Source: Lachnospiraceae bacterium (GTDB lineage Bacteria; Bacillota; Clostridia; Lachnospirales; Lachnospiraceae). From it: 20,405 nt of DNA. Both the position numbers and the translations under genes were made by a program. Below, piece after piece: positions 1-7,924 of this stretch. Position 1 is the first letter of the stretch; every line of letters begins with the position of its first letter. The stretch is taken from positions 1 to 20,405 of the forward strand of contig VSND01000076.1 in assembly GCA_009774145.1 (NCBI GenBank), read 5' to 3'. The notes beneath the pieces were generated by a model. That model did not search any database. It had not been told where the DNA came from and was given only the letters and a program-made list of their open reading frames with translations.

Positions 1-37
1 CTGCAAGACCCGCTCCAATTGCAATTAATGTAGCCAT
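1..37 (-). CDS. atpE: ATP synthase F0 subunit c, 5' fragment
   Basis: Only the first 12 codons are inside the window, reading leftward (MATLIAIGAGLA). The start is an ATG at 35-37 preceded by a good AAGGAG ribosome site nine bases away. The hydrophobic, glycine/alanine-rich start fits the first helix of the membrane-ring c subunit of F-type ATP synthase, and its position directly after atpB is the standard operon order (a subunit, then c subunit). The identification leans on the neighbour, because so few residues are visible. Confidence 0.75.
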   Translation of the reverse strand, partial: MATLIAIGAGLA

Positions 38-77
38 AATTTTTTTCTCCTTTTCCTTTATGATTCTTCTTTCGTTA

Positions 78-755
78 TTATTCTAATGCTTCTTTAATAA
101 ACAGCCCTGTCAGGAATACGAACACATATGCCTGGATCAGACCGTCAAACAGATCAAAATACAGACTGAATACTACCGGAAGCCCCACCTTGCAGATGCT
201 TTCGATCAGTTTCATGATGACAAACGCGCCGAGTACATTTCCAAACAGACGCATACAGAGCGACAGCGGTTTGATAAACAGCTCCAGTATATTGATGGGC
301 GTTACCAGAACCACCGGTTCGGTAAAACCCTTCAGCCAGCGTTTCATACCTTTTTTGCGAATCCCTGCAGCCTCAATCAGAATAATGCTCATCACTGCCA
401 GCGCCGCCGTCACATTCAGATCCTTTGTAGGCGGCTTAAATCCCAGAATACCGATCAGGTTGGCTATTCCCAGATAGATCAGCACCGACGTCAGATAAGA
501 GGCATACGCTTCCCCTTCTTCTCCGACAATTCCCTTTCCGATGCCCTGAAGCCATGTCACCGCATATTCCAGCATAAGCTGTCCGCGTCCCGGATGCTCA
601 ACCTTCAGATTCCTGGTCAGCAATATGGAAGCAGCCACTACCACCGCCATGATGATCCATGTGACAACCACAGATTCCGCAATGCCGATACCGCCTATGG
701 AAAACACGGTCTCACAGTTCAGCTCTTCCATCAGGGTCTCGCCCAGATTCCCCAT
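78..755 (-). CDS. atpB: ATP synthase F0 subunit a
   Basis: This is the membrane stator subunit of F-type ATP synthase, which forms the ion half-channels against the rotating c ring. The 225-aa product has several hydrophobic helices. It carries the family landmarks PPTKDLNVT in the middle, the SLCMRLFGN helix with the essential arginine, and a C-terminal helix with QAYVFVFLTGLFI. The start is placed at the ATG at 753-755 because AAAGGA lies nine bases upstream; a GTG six bases further upstream is too close to that site. It is the first gene of a leftward operon, and atpE follows after 40 bases. A TTGAAT-16-TATAAT promoter lies upstream. No atpI-like gene precedes it. Confidence 0.95.
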   Translation of the reverse strand: MGNLGETLMEELNCETVFSIGGIGIAESVVVTWIIMAVVVAASILLTRNLKVEHPGRGQLMLEYAVTWLQGIGKGIVGEEGEAYASYLTSVLIYLGIANLIGILGFKPPTKDLNVTAALAVMSIILIEAAGIRKKGMKRWLKGFTEPVVLVTPINILELFIKPLSLCMRLFGNVLGAFVIMKLIESICKVGLPVVFSLYFDLFDGLIQAYVFVFLTGLFIKEALE

Positions 756-824
756 AACCACACTTCCTTTCTATAACCTTACTTCAGATACTGCCTCTTC
801 AGGCCTTATCCCTCATTCGATTCA

Positions 825-852
825 ATTATATTACGTTTTTATAAAAATTCAA
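825..852 (-). promoter_or_regulatory. Promoter of the atp operon
   Basis: Read on the minus strand there is a TTGAAT -35 box, a 16-base spacer and a perfect TATAAT -10 box. This would start transcription near 818 and give a leader of about 60 bases before atpB. It is the best sigma-A promoter between the divergent atpB and lexA genes on this strand. Confidence 0.75.
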
Positions 853-964
853 GGTCGTTTTTTGGAAATATTTGTTCAGATTTCGTTTTTTTTTCGTTAT
901 TTTTACAATTGTTTCAGAATTGCTTTATTATAATTTTATAACACACATTCTCCCGAATATTTGT

Positions 965-993
965 TTGCTTTTTCAGAACATCCGTGCTATAAT
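965..993 (+). promoter_or_regulatory. lexA promoter with candidate LexA operator
   Basis: On the plus strand TTGCTT (965-970), a 17-base spacer and a perfect TATAAT (988-993) form a sigma-A promoter about 40 bases before lexA. Inside the spacer, GAACATCCGTGC (976-987) matches seven of eight defined bases of the Gram-positive LexA box GAAC-N4-GTTC, which fits autoregulation. A second GTTCGAAC palindrome lies at 1007-1014, just after the expected start site. The promoter is clear; the operator call is tentative. Confidence 0.7.
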
Positions 994-1030
994 GAAAAAA
1001 ACGAATGTTCGAACGTCAGGAGGTACAGAT

Positions 1031-1648
1031 ATGACATATGGAAAGATCACTCCAAAGCAGCAGGAAATCCTCGATTTTATCAAATCCGAGATTTTACATA
1101 AAGGGTATCCGCCCGCAGTACGCGACATCTGCGAAGCCGTGCATCTGAAGTCCACATCTTCGGTCCACTCCCATCTGGAATCACTGGAGAAAAACGGCTA
1201 TATCCGCAGGGACCCGACCAAGCCCCGCGCCATTGAGATCATGGAGGAGAACTTTTATATGCTCCGCCGCGAGGTAGCCAATGTCCCCCTGGTAGGCACC
1301 GTGGCTGCCGGACAGCCCATCCTTGCTTCAGAGAATATTGAATCCTATTTCCCGATTCCGGCAGAATACGTACCGAATATGGATACGTTTATGCTCAGGG
1401 TAAAGGGAGAGAGTATGGTGAATGCCGGGATCTTTGACGGCGATCAGATCATGGTTCAGCAGCAGAATACGGCAAACAACGGCGAGATCGTAGTCGCCCT
1501 GATCAACGACGAGGCCACCGTCAAGACCTTTTACAAAGAAGACGGCCACTATCGCCTCCAGCCGGAAAATGACGCCATGTCTCCGATCATTGTTGACGAT
1601 GTGACCATTCTGGGAAAAGTATTCGGGGTCTTTCGATTATTCCACTGA
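1031..1648 (+). CDS. lexA: LexA repressor, SOS response regulator
   Basis: LexA represses DNA-damage genes and cleaves itself when stimulated by RecA filaments. The 205-aa product has an N-terminal winged-helix domain (roughly residues 1-70, with the SSVHSHLESLEKNGYI recognition region), a hinge, and a C-terminal S24 protease domain. The cleavage site is Ala93-Gly94 in GTVAAGQP. The catalytic serine is Ser128 in GESM and the lysine is Lys165 in ATVKTF, so all parts needed for self-cleavage are present. AGGAGG at 1017-1022 fixes the start at 1031; the open frame extends further upstream but without a ribosome site. The stop overlaps the convergent vanY-like gene by 12 bases. Confidence 0.97.
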   Translation: MTYGKITPKQQEILDFIKSEILHKGYPPAVRDICEAVHLKSTSSVHSHLESLEKNGYIRRDPTKPRAIEIMEENFYMLRREVANVPLVGTVAAGQPILASENIESYFPIPAEYVPNMDTFMLRVKGESMVNAGIFDGDQIMVQQQNTANNGEIVVALINDEATVKTFYKEDGHYRLQPENDAMSPIIVDDVTILGKVFGVFRLFH

Positions 1649-2440
1649 TTCCATATATTCTTCCAGTGTGAGTCCCTGGCTCATGATCTCTTCTGCTGCT
1701 TCCACACCTACATACCGGAAGTGCCAGGATTCGTAAGACACCTTTGTAATGTCTTCTTTTCCTTCCGGATAACGCAGGATGAATCCATACCGGCTGCAGT
1801 TCTGCTGCAGCCAGAGGATCTCATCGGTTCTGCCCTGCTTTTCATCCAGAATCTGATAATCTTTTGCTACGATGTCCACCGCAAGTCCCGTGGCGTGTTC
1901 GCTGCATCCCACCGGCATGGTTTCCCTTACCACCTCTTCGTAAGCTTCCGAATAAGAATATCCCTTATGGATCAGCGCTTCGATATCCTCATCCAGAAGT
2001 TCCCTCTGTCTCTGCGTGCTTCGGTATGCGGATGCGATCCAGAAGGAAAGCCCTTTCTTTTCTCCGGCTGCCAGCATCTCTCTAAGATGGTCTGCAATGG
2101 AACTGTCCACCTCCACTCCGTATTCCCTGATCCGGATCAGATTCGGCTTCCAGGCACTGTCCAGAGGATGGGTCTTGTTGACGAGCAGCAGATCTGCAGC
2201 ATCAGCCGTTGTCCTCACGGCTTCCTCCTTTTCCTCTTTCCTTTCTCTGTCTTCCCCTTCTTCCTCCATATCCTCCTGCTGACGATCATCGGAAGGCGAC
2301 AGATAACGAAGCGCGCAGGAAGTAAGGTTCCATGTGAGCAGCAGGATCAGGACCCCGGACAGGGCAATGGCTCCCCGCCAGAACATCCTGCGTATGGCTC
2401 TTTTCCTTCTGCGCCGACGTTTTTCCTTTGTATTCCTCAT
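1637..2440 (-). CDS. VanY-like D-alanyl-D-alanine carboxypeptidase
   Basis: This is an M15B-family zinc D,D-carboxypeptidase, predicted to remove the terminal D-Ala of peptidoglycan stem peptides on the outer face of the membrane. The 267-aa product has a very basic N-terminus (RRRRRKR), one membrane anchor (about residues 22-40), a charged Glu/Lys/Arg-rich linker (50-75) and the catalytic domain. The motifs are SAYRS (137-141), SEHATGLAVDI (180-190) with zinc ligands His182 and Asp189, and ESWHFRY with Glu237 and His240. It is the last gene of an operon with a two-component system, 26 bases after the previous stop, with ribosome site AGGAGA. Related enzymes occur in vancomycin-resistance clusters, but no vanH, ligase or vanX gene is near, so a housekeeping wall-remodelling role is more likely. 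Confidence 0.9.
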   Translation of the reverse strand: MRNTKEKRRRRRKRAIRRMFWRGAIALSGVLILLLTWNLTSCALRYLSPSDDRQQEDMEEEGEDRERKEEKEEAVRTTADAADLLLVNKTHPLDSAWKPNLIRIREYGVEVDSSIADHLREMLAAGEKKGLSFWIASAYRSTQRQRELLDEDIEALIHKGYSYSEAYEEVVRETMPVGCSEHATGLAVDIVAKDYQILDEKQGRTDEILWLQQNCSRYGFILRYPEGKEDITKVSYESWHFRYVGVEAAEEIMSQGLTLEEYMESVE

Positions 2441-2466
2441 ATCTGTCTCTCCTTTTCCTTAAAACA

Positions 2467-3411
2467 TCATTCCTGGATATACCTTACCCATCCGGCCAGA
2501 TCCTGAAATCCGATACTGAGTCCCCGGTATTGCCCAAGATATGGTTCTTCCCTTACCTTCACTTCGATGTAGACATTCTGCATCAATTCCTGTTCTTCAT
2601 CTTCGCGAAAATAGAGAATCGCAATTCCCAGTTTGTCATTCAGCGTATACTGTCTCGTCTGTCCGATATAGTCGTATTCCCATGCTCCATAATAGTCTCT
2701 GGCGGCTTCTGCAAACATAAACCCCAGTTCTGTTCTGCTGGCATAACTGTCCGTTGACTGTATAGTTATATCCTTTTCTCCTTTGTAGAAAAACTGTCTG
2801 TCTTCCTCCATTGTCCATATCATATTTTCCGAATAGGAATTATAGACTTCCGCATAATAAATCGCACAGGTAACTGCGTTGACCACAAAGTAATAGTCAA
2901 AACTCTCATCATCCGAAAAACGCAGATACCACAGGTTCATCATCTCTTTTTTATTGGAATTTTCCAAAGATTCATAAGTCAGGCTGTAATAGCGGGCAAA
3001 TTTCACACATTCGGACCAGTCCTTATACAGACCCGTCTTCCAGTCATTTGCACTCTGGTCTCCCAGTTCGATCCCCAGCCAGGGAACCATCCCCAGCTTC
3101 GCTGTACTGTTAGCCTCATAATACACCTTCTCCGTAAGCTCCCGATCGATCTGGGAAGGCTCTTCCAGGGATGAGATCAGTATGGGATTCTCTCCGTTTT
3201 TCTCCAGATACCGGAATGCTCTTGCCACTCCGGGGATATCATTGGAACCCGCCTCCAGAAAAGAAAATCCGTCTCTTCCGGTCACCTCCACCTGCCCGAT
3301 GGAACTCATGTCAAGACTTCGGCTGAAGTATCTGGGCAGAAAGATAATCCCCAGCGCCAGCAGAATTGTACCTGTCAGGCAGAGCCAGAAAACCCTGTTC
3401 TGTCCCTTCAT
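2467..3411 (-). CDS. Membrane-anchored protein of a two-component operon, family not recognised
   Basis: A 314-aa protein whose family I do not recognise. Residues about 6-26 form one hydrophobic segment without a lipobox cysteine, so the product is predicted to be anchored with an extracytoplasmic soluble part. The body is acidic and aromatic-rich (many Tyr, Trp and Glu) and has no visible catalytic motif. Its ATG overlaps the kinase stop by four bases (ATGA), so translation is probably coupled to the kinase, and a VanY-like enzyme follows. The position suggests a sensor accessory protein or a wall-associated effector controlled by the same regulator. That role is inferred from context only. 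Confidence 0.7.
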   Translation of the reverse strand: MKGQNRVFWLCLTGTILLALGIIFLPRYFSRSLDMSSIGQVEVTGRDGFSFLEAGSNDIPGVARAFRYLEKNGENPILISSLEEPSQIDRELTEKVYYEANSTAKLGMVPWLGIELGDQSANDWKTGLYKDWSECVKFARYYSLTYESLENSNKKEMMNLWYLRFSDDESFDYYFVVNAVTCAIYYAEVYNSYSENMIWTMEEDRQFFYKGEKDITIQSTDSYASRTELGFMFAEAARDYYGAWEYDYIGQTRQYTLNDKLGIAILYFREDEEQELMQNVYIEVKVREEPYLGQYRGLSIGFQDLAGWVRYIQE

Positions 3412-4832
3412 CTTCTCTCAGCCTCCTTCGTTCGAAATTTTATGGCAACTGCAGTTCCTTTTCCGGGAATGCTGAAGATCCGCCATCTGGTGTCATGAAT
3501 CCCGAGAATCCGGCTGCAAAGCGTCATGCCAAGACCTGCGCCGCCCTCTTTTCTGGCTCTGGATTTATCCACCATATAAAATGCTTCCGTGATGCGGGCG
3601 ATCTCCTCCTGCTCTATTCCGCAGCCGTTGTCCATGATACAGAACAGATAGCTGCCGATGTATTTCCTGCCCCGGACCACGATCCGTCCGCCCTGTTTTG
3701 TGGCTTTCCCTGCATTGTCCAGCAGATTGGTGAATACAGAGATCAGAAGGTCCCGTTCTCCCCAGATCCGTCCCTCCTCGATTCCCGTCCACAGAGCGAT
3801 CTCCTTTTCCTTTCGTTTCACCGCTGTCAGCCGGATGGCGTTTTTCGCAAGCTTTCGTATGGACAGGGAACAAAACCGGCAGGTCTGTTTGTCTGATACA
3901 ATCAGCTCCAGCAGCTTAAAGGAGAGACTCTCCAGACGTTTTCCCTGATGAAAAATATAATTGACTGCTTCCAGCGTCTCTTCCCTGGTACAGTCCATGG
4001 TCCGCAGCATATCTGCATATCCGATGATCGAGGTAAGCGGCGTCTTCAGTTCATGGGCAAAGGAAGCAGTAAAATCCTCCTGCCGCTTTGCCTGCATGGT
4101 CAGTTCATCCATCTTTTCCGAAATTGTGTCTGCCATATGGTTGAAATCCCTTGCCAGCTCTGTGATCTCATCCCGGCCCCTTTCACGGGCGCGGACCTCG
4201 TAATCTCCCTTTGAAAACCGCCTCGCCGTCCGGGAGAGTTCCCGGATCGAACGGGTCAGCACATGGGTCACCAGAAATACCAGGATGGTCGTGACGCCTG
4301 TGAGCACCAGCATCACAATGCTGTACCAGTCATAATAGGCTTCCCTTTCCCGGTAGATCTCCGAGATATTCTGAACATTTTCCAGATAATAGACCTGATC
4401 TCCAACGGAAGAACGGCAGGCAAACAGAAGCCATGTCTCCTCCTTCTCCTGCAGCAGCAGATATCCGCACGGCGCCTCTTCCATCTCCAGAGTAATCCGC
4501 AGTGCGTCTACAGAAAAACCCTCCTTCTTGCTTTCATACAGCAGTTTCTGCACGCTGTTGTAGATCCGGTAGATGCCGCCGGGATCCGACAGATTCTGCA
4601 CAATCGAAGATGCCGTAGCAGGAATGATCCCGTCATTCTGATAGATCTCCTCCAGAGAATTCATGTTCATCTCAAAAGAAAGCTGAAACATCCGATTCTG
4701 CCGCTCCGCCTCCGTCAGCACTCTTTGATAGGATTTTTCAAAGGTAAGCTGAATCATCCAGGTGCCGAAAAAGCCAAAGGACAAAAGCAGAAGAACGGTA
4801 AAAGAAAAATAGACTTTCCAGAAAAATCTCAT
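3408..4832 (-). CDS. Sensor histidine kinase
   Basis: A membrane kinase that would phosphorylate the response regulator encoded just upstream. The 474-aa product has a first transmembrane helix at about 8-28, an extracytoplasmic sensor of about 140 residues, a second helix at about 170-190, and a HAMP linker (roughly 191-245). The dimerisation/phosphoacceptor region FAHELKTPL contains His260. The ATPase domain shows an N box (TNLLDN, 368-373), G1 (DNGCGI, 401-406), an F-box region (EAFYMVDKSR) and G2 (GGAGLGM, 430-436). All motifs needed for activity are present. It begins two bases after the regulator stop and overlaps the next gene by four bases. Confidence 0.93.
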   Translation of the reverse strand: MRFFWKVYFSFTVLLLLSFGFFGTWMIQLTFEKSYQRVLTEAERQNRMFQLSFEMNMNSLEEIYQNDGIIPATASSIVQNLSDPGGIYRIYNSVQKLLYESKKEGFSVDALRITLEMEEAPCGYLLLQEKEETWLLFACRSSVGDQVYYLENVQNISEIYREREAYYDWYSIVMLVLTGVTTILVFLVTHVLTRSIRELSRTARRFSKGDYEVRARERGRDEITELARDFNHMADTISEKMDELTMQAKRQEDFTASFAHELKTPLTSIIGYADMLRTMDCTREETLEAVNYIFHQGKRLESLSFKLLELIVSDKQTCRFCSLSIRKLAKNAIRLTAVKRKEKEIALWTGIEEGRIWGERDLLISVFTNLLDNAGKATKQGGRIVVRGRKYIGSYLFCIMDNGCGIEQEEIARITEAFYMVDKSRARKEGGAGLGMTLCSRILGIHDTRWRIFSIPGKGTAVAIKFRTKEAERR

Positions 4833-4834
4833 CT

Positions 4835-5488
4835 CTATGTCTCCAGTCGGTACCCGATCTTATAGACCGCACAGATATGACGGTCCCACGAAAGTTTCTT
4901 TTTCAAACGCTGTACATGCAGATCCACCGTCCTGCTGTCCCCGGTATACTCTTTTTCCCACACCTGCTCATAGATCACTTCCCGATACAGTGCAATATTG
5001 GGATTTCTTGCAAAAAACAGCAAAAGCTCATATTCTTTCAGGGTCAGCAGGATCTGTTTTCCGTTCTGAAGCACGATTCTGGAGGTCAGATCAATCTCCA
5101 CGTCCAGAATATGGATGACCTTTCCGATCTTGTTATAGCGGCGCATCACGGTCTCAACTCTTGCCAGCAGCTCCACGATCTCAAAGGGTTTGGTAATATA
5201 GTCTTCCGCCCCCATCCTGAGTCCGGCCACCTTATGGTCCGTACTGCCCATGGCTGTGATGAAAATGACCGGAAGCTCCAGCGTCCGTGCATATTCCATC
5301 AGTTCATAGCCGCCGATTTTCGGCAGCATGATATCCAGAAGCAGCAGGTCATACCTCCCTCTTTCCATGAGGTCGGCCGCTTCTTCTCCGTCAAATGCAC
5401 AGGTACATGCATATCCTGCTTTTGTCAGATTCATGCGGATCAGATTTGCGATCGGTTCCTCATCTTCTGCAATCAGTATCTTCAACAT
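4835..5488 (-). CDS. OmpR/PhoB-family response regulator
   Basis: This is the cytoplasmic DNA-binding partner of the adjacent histidine kinase. The 217-aa product has a receiver domain (about 1-115) with the acidic pocket EDEE (8-11), the phosphorylated Asp52 in LLDIMLP, switch residue Thr78 and Lys100 in ITKPF. It ends with a winged-helix effector domain (about 122-217) containing LTLKEYELL and SRTVDLHVQRLKKKL. It is the first gene of the operon, read from a promoter about 105 bases upstream. It resembles VanR-like regulators in general design, but that does not establish a role in glycopeptide resistance. Confidence 0.95.
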   Translation of the reverse strand: MLKILIAEDEEPIANLIRMNLTKAGYACTCAFDGEEAADLMERGRYDLLLLDIMLPKIGGYELMEYARTLELPVIFITAMGSTDHKVAGLRMGAEDYITKPFEIVELLARVETVMRRYNKIGKVIHILDVEIDLTSRIVLQNGKQILLTLKEYELLLFFARNPNIALYREVIYEQVWEKEYTGDSRTVDLHVQRLKKKLSWDRHICAVYKIGYRLET

Positions 5489-5562
5489 ATTTTTCTCTCC
5501 CCTTTAAGCTGATATAAGAATATAATCCGTTTGCATCAAATTTGTATCTGTATATGCCGAAA

Positions 5563-5574
5563 TGAACCTGTTCA
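5563..5574. promoter_or_regulatory. Palindrome in the response-regulator leader
   Basis: TGAACCTGTTCA is a palindrome (only the central two bases do not pair) lying between the predicted start of transcription and the response regulator gene. It could be an operator for that regulator. No second copy was seen nearby, so this is a suggestion only. Confidence 0.3.
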
Positions 5575-5598
5575 ACCGTTATCGTCTGCTGTAACTTT

Positions 5599-5627
5599 AT
5601 TATATAATCGGAAAGAATGATTGTCAT
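5599..5627 (-). promoter_or_regulatory. Promoter of the two-component/VanY operon
   Basis: On the minus strand ATGACA (5/6 match to the -35 consensus), exactly 17 bases, then TATAAT. It sits between the terminator of the sigma/anti-sigma operon and the response regulator start, giving a leader of about 100 bases. Confidence 0.7.
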
Positions 5628-5630
5628 CTG

Positions 5631-5670
5631 AAAAATAAAGGCAGGGGCAAGAATATCGCCTTGCCCCTGC
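5631..5670 (-). terminator. Rho-independent terminator of the sigma/anti-sigma operon
   Basis: An 11-bp perfect stem (GCAGGGGCAAG / CTTGCCCCTGC, 5641-5651 with 5660-5670) is followed on the minus strand by CTTTATTTTT. It lies 23 bases after the DUF4179 gene stop and insulates the downstream two-component operon. Confidence 0.9.
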
Positions 5671-5692
5671 TGCATGATTCTGTGAGTTCCTG

Positions 5693-6724
5693 CTACAGTT
5701 CAACTACCGTATCTCCGATAAGCAGCGCCGTGATCCGTTCCGGATCCACCACCTTGTCAAAGGGAAGCCGCAGCTCATAGGTCTCTTCTCCATTACTGAA
5801 GCCTTCCACCAGAGGAATCATAAGTCCCTCATCCATGACTGTACCGTCCTCATAACGCACTCCTGTGGGATACAGCGCCCTCAGTTCATCCAGCTGATCC
5901 AGGCAGACTTCCTCTCCGGTCTCCATGGCGCGGACATCCGCTCCGTCGTATACGATCGTCATGGAAAGGGGCGAGAATGCCACAGTTTCAATATGCGTAC
6001 TATATCCGTCCAGTTCATATGCCTGATTCACTTCATGGGAGATCATATCTGAAGTACGGATATTCAGAGAGAAATCCCAGTTTCCTGAAACAAGCAGTTC
6101 TCCTTCTCCGGCCTTGATCTCCGGTTCCCCGCGAAGTCCTGTGAAATGAAGATTCATAATCAGATCCTCATTTGACTGTTCATGCTTGGTTCCTCTGATC
6201 TCAAAATACCGCGTATTGGATACCTCCTGTTCATATTCGCCTACAAATCCCCAGCCCCTGGCTATGAACGGGTCTTCATTTCCAACGAAATCCAGTGTAT
6301 AATCCAGGGAACAGTCGGAGGTAATCTGCATATCCGGGTCCTCCGCTGTAACCTCAAAAAGCGCATAAAAACGGTTTTTGTCCTGAATGATCTGAATCGC
6401 TGTAATCGTAATTCCCTGATCTGTGACCGTCTGGGATACATCTTCGGCCATCTGGTTCATGGTCAGTTCATTTCTGGTCTCCTCATCTGCCTCAAAGACC
6501 TGTCCGGCTCTTTCATTCCACTGGAAGATGCCTGCCGCCGCTGCGGTCGTCCCAACCAGCGCCACAAACGCTGCCGCCAGAAGAATCATCCTTTTTTTCG
6601 GTGCTTTTTTCATTTTTCCTGCCTCCTGCTCCTGTTTATCGAGCACGGACAGAGCTTCAAGTACAGAGCGGTGCACCTTCTCAGGCACTTCCGGGTATTC
6701 CTGGTTCCAGTCAACATGTCTCAT
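5693..6724 (-). CDS. DUF4179-family anti-sigma factor
   Basis: A membrane protein predicted to hold the co-transcribed ECF sigma factor inactive until an envelope signal arrives. From the chosen start it is 343 aa: a cytoplasmic N-terminal part (about 1-43), a single transmembrane helix (MILLAAAFVALVGTTAAAA), and an extracytoplasmic DUF4179-type domain followed by a beta-rich C-terminal region. No lysozyme-binding RsiV domain was recognised. The sequence AAAGGGG gives better spacing to the ATG at 6722-6724 (nine bases) than to the in-frame ATG at 6728-6730 (three bases), so the later start is used. The gene overlaps the sigma factor stop by 14 bases (20 from the alternative start), the usual sign of translational coupling. 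Confidence 0.82.
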   Translation of the reverse strand: MRHVDWNQEYPEVPEKVHRSVLEALSVLDKQEQEAGKMKKAPKKRMILLAAAFVALVGTTAAAAGIFQWNERAGQVFEADEETRNELTMNQMAEDVSQTVTDQGITITAIQIIQDKNRFYALFEVTAEDPDMQITSDCSLDYTLDFVGNEDPFIARGWGFVGEYEQEVSNTRYFEIRGTKHEQSNEDLIMNLHFTGLRGEPEIKAGEGELLVSGNWDFSLNIRTSDMISHEVNQAYELDGYSTHIETVAFSPLSMTIVYDGADVRAMETGEEVCLDQLDELRALYPTGVRYEDGTVMDEGLMIPLVEGFSNGEETYELRLPFDKVVDPERITALLIGDTVVEL

Positions 6725-7199
6725 AGCCATATTCCCCTTTCAGCCTTTCTTTCATAAGTTTTCTTGCACGGTGAAGCCTGACCTTTACTGCACTTTCCGA
6801 CAGTCTGAGAATACTTCCGATCTCTTTTACCGAATACCCCTCCACATAGTGAAGGACAAAGGGAATCCGGTAATTTTCAGAAAGCTCCAAAACTGCCAGA
6901 TACAGTTCCGAATACCTGGCCCTGTCTTCCGTCCTGCGGTCATCCATATAATCTTCATAAGACACCTGGACTTTCCGGCTGCGGATGATCTGATAAGATT
7001 CATTGATCAGGATCCGGGTGATCCATGTCCTGAAAAACACATCCTGTTTCAGAGTGTGCAGCTTCTGATATGCCGAAAGAATGGCATTCTGCATGGCGTC
7101 CGCACAGTCCTCATCATTTTTCAGAATGGATTTCGCAATATGGTACAGGCTCTTCTCTGCCTTTAATACCTCTGCCGTAAACTCTTCCTTGTTCATCAT
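6711..7199 (-). CDS. ECF-type RNA polymerase sigma factor
   Basis: A group 4 (extracytoplasmic function) sigma factor of 162 aa, normal for the family. Region 2 spans about residues 8-75 (DCADAMQNAILSAYQKL, FRTWITRILINE) and region 4 about 105-155, with the helix-turn-helix VKEIGSILRLSESAVKVRLHRARKLM. The two regions are joined directly without an extra C-terminal domain. It precedes and overlaps its DUF4179 partner, and an ECF-type promoter lies about 70 bases upstream, so it probably activates its own operon. Target genes are not visible in the window. Confidence 0.93.
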   Translation of the reverse strand: MMNKEEFTAEVLKAEKSLYHIAKSILKNDEDCADAMQNAILSAYQKLHTLKQDVFFRTWITRILINESYQIIRSRKVQVSYEDYMDDRRTEDRARYSELYLAVLELSENYRIPFVLHYVEGYSVKEIGSILRLSESAVKVRLHRARKLMKERLKGEYGYETC

Positions 7200-7266
7200 A
7201 TCTGCCTTTCACACGGGTTTTGACGTCAAAGCCTCTGGCTTTTTCAACAAATTTGTTTTACACCAG

Positions 7267-7296
7267 TTAGATGAAACAGGGAGAAGAAAGGTTACA
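7267..7296 (-). promoter_or_regulatory. Candidate autoregulated ECF promoter
   Basis: On the minus strand TGTAACC (7296 to 7290), about 16-17 bases, then CATCTAA (7273 to 7267). This matches the general ECF pattern of an AAC-containing -35 and a CGTC/CATC-type -10 element, as in SigV/SigM promoters. Its place just ahead of a sigma gene supports autoregulation. Confidence 0.6.
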
Positions 7297-7314
7297 GGAA
7301 ACATGATATTTTTT

Positions 7315-7803
7315 TCATCCCTGCAGTTCCAGTCTCATGTAGATGCCGGAATCCATGGGATTATTATTATATCTGGGAATCTCATAAAAACCGTATTTCC
7401 TGTACAGGTGGATTGCATCCTGCAAAAAAGGAAGTGTGTCCAGAAGCATGCAGCGATACCCGATCTCTTCTGCATCTGCCAGAATCTTCTGCACCAGCCG
7501 GCTGCCGATCTGGCTGCCCCGGTATGCCGGCCGCACATACAGGCGTTTCATCTCACAGCTCTTTGCATCGATCTTCCGAAGCCCAATGCAGCCTGCCAGC
7601 CTGTCCTCCTGATAAGCCAGATAAAGCCTGCCTTCCGGCAGGCCGTATTTCGCTTCCAGGTGTTTTAACTCTTCCTCATAGTTCTGGATTTCCAGATATT
7701 TCCCAAAAGAAGGATCGCCCTTAAGAAGCATCTCTGTATATTCTGCAAACAGAGTACCAACCTCTTTGGGACGGTCATATCCGGGCAGTATTTTTATTGT
7801 CAT
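7315..7803 (-). CDS. GNAT-family N-acetyltransferase
   Basis: A 162-aa acetyl-CoA-dependent transferase of unknown substrate. The fold signature is clear: the beta-strand AGCIGLRKI, then the acetyl-CoA pyrophosphate loop RGSQIGSRL within MKRLYVRPAYRGSQIGSRL, and a C-terminal LYRKYGFYEI motif. The start is placed at the ATG at 7801-7803 because AGGAGG lies six bases upstream; the open frame continues ten codons further without a ribosome site. It follows the interrupted PBP gene by about 120 bases on the same strand and could once have been in the same transcript. Confidence 0.88.
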   Translation of the reverse strand: MTIKILPGYDRPKEVGTLFAEYTEMLLKGDPSFGKYLEIQNYEEELKHLEAKYGLPEGRLYLAYQEDRLAGCIGLRKIDAKSCEMKRLYVRPAYRGSQIGSRLVQKILADAEEIGYRCMLLDTLPFLQDAIHLYRKYGFYEIPRYNNNPMDSGIYMRLELQG

Positions 7804-7924
7804 ATGTATCCTCCTGTATCTTACATCTTTCATTTCTTTTGCACCGTCTTACCACATAAAGCAGAAAAGTTCAAACGCTCCGGAAGATTCCCTGTTTTCC
7901 CTGCCGCATGGACAAAGATATCCC

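Noticed and set aside
1721..2506. 261-codon plus-strand frame over the vanY-like gene
   Set aside because: Antisense shadow of a gene with clear catalytic motifs; no start signals and a low-complexity product.
1637..5488. Vancomycin-resistance cluster
   Set aside because: A VanRS-like pair and VanY-like enzyme are present but vanH, a D-Ala-D-Lac/Ser ligase and vanX/T are not; calling resistance would be unsupported.
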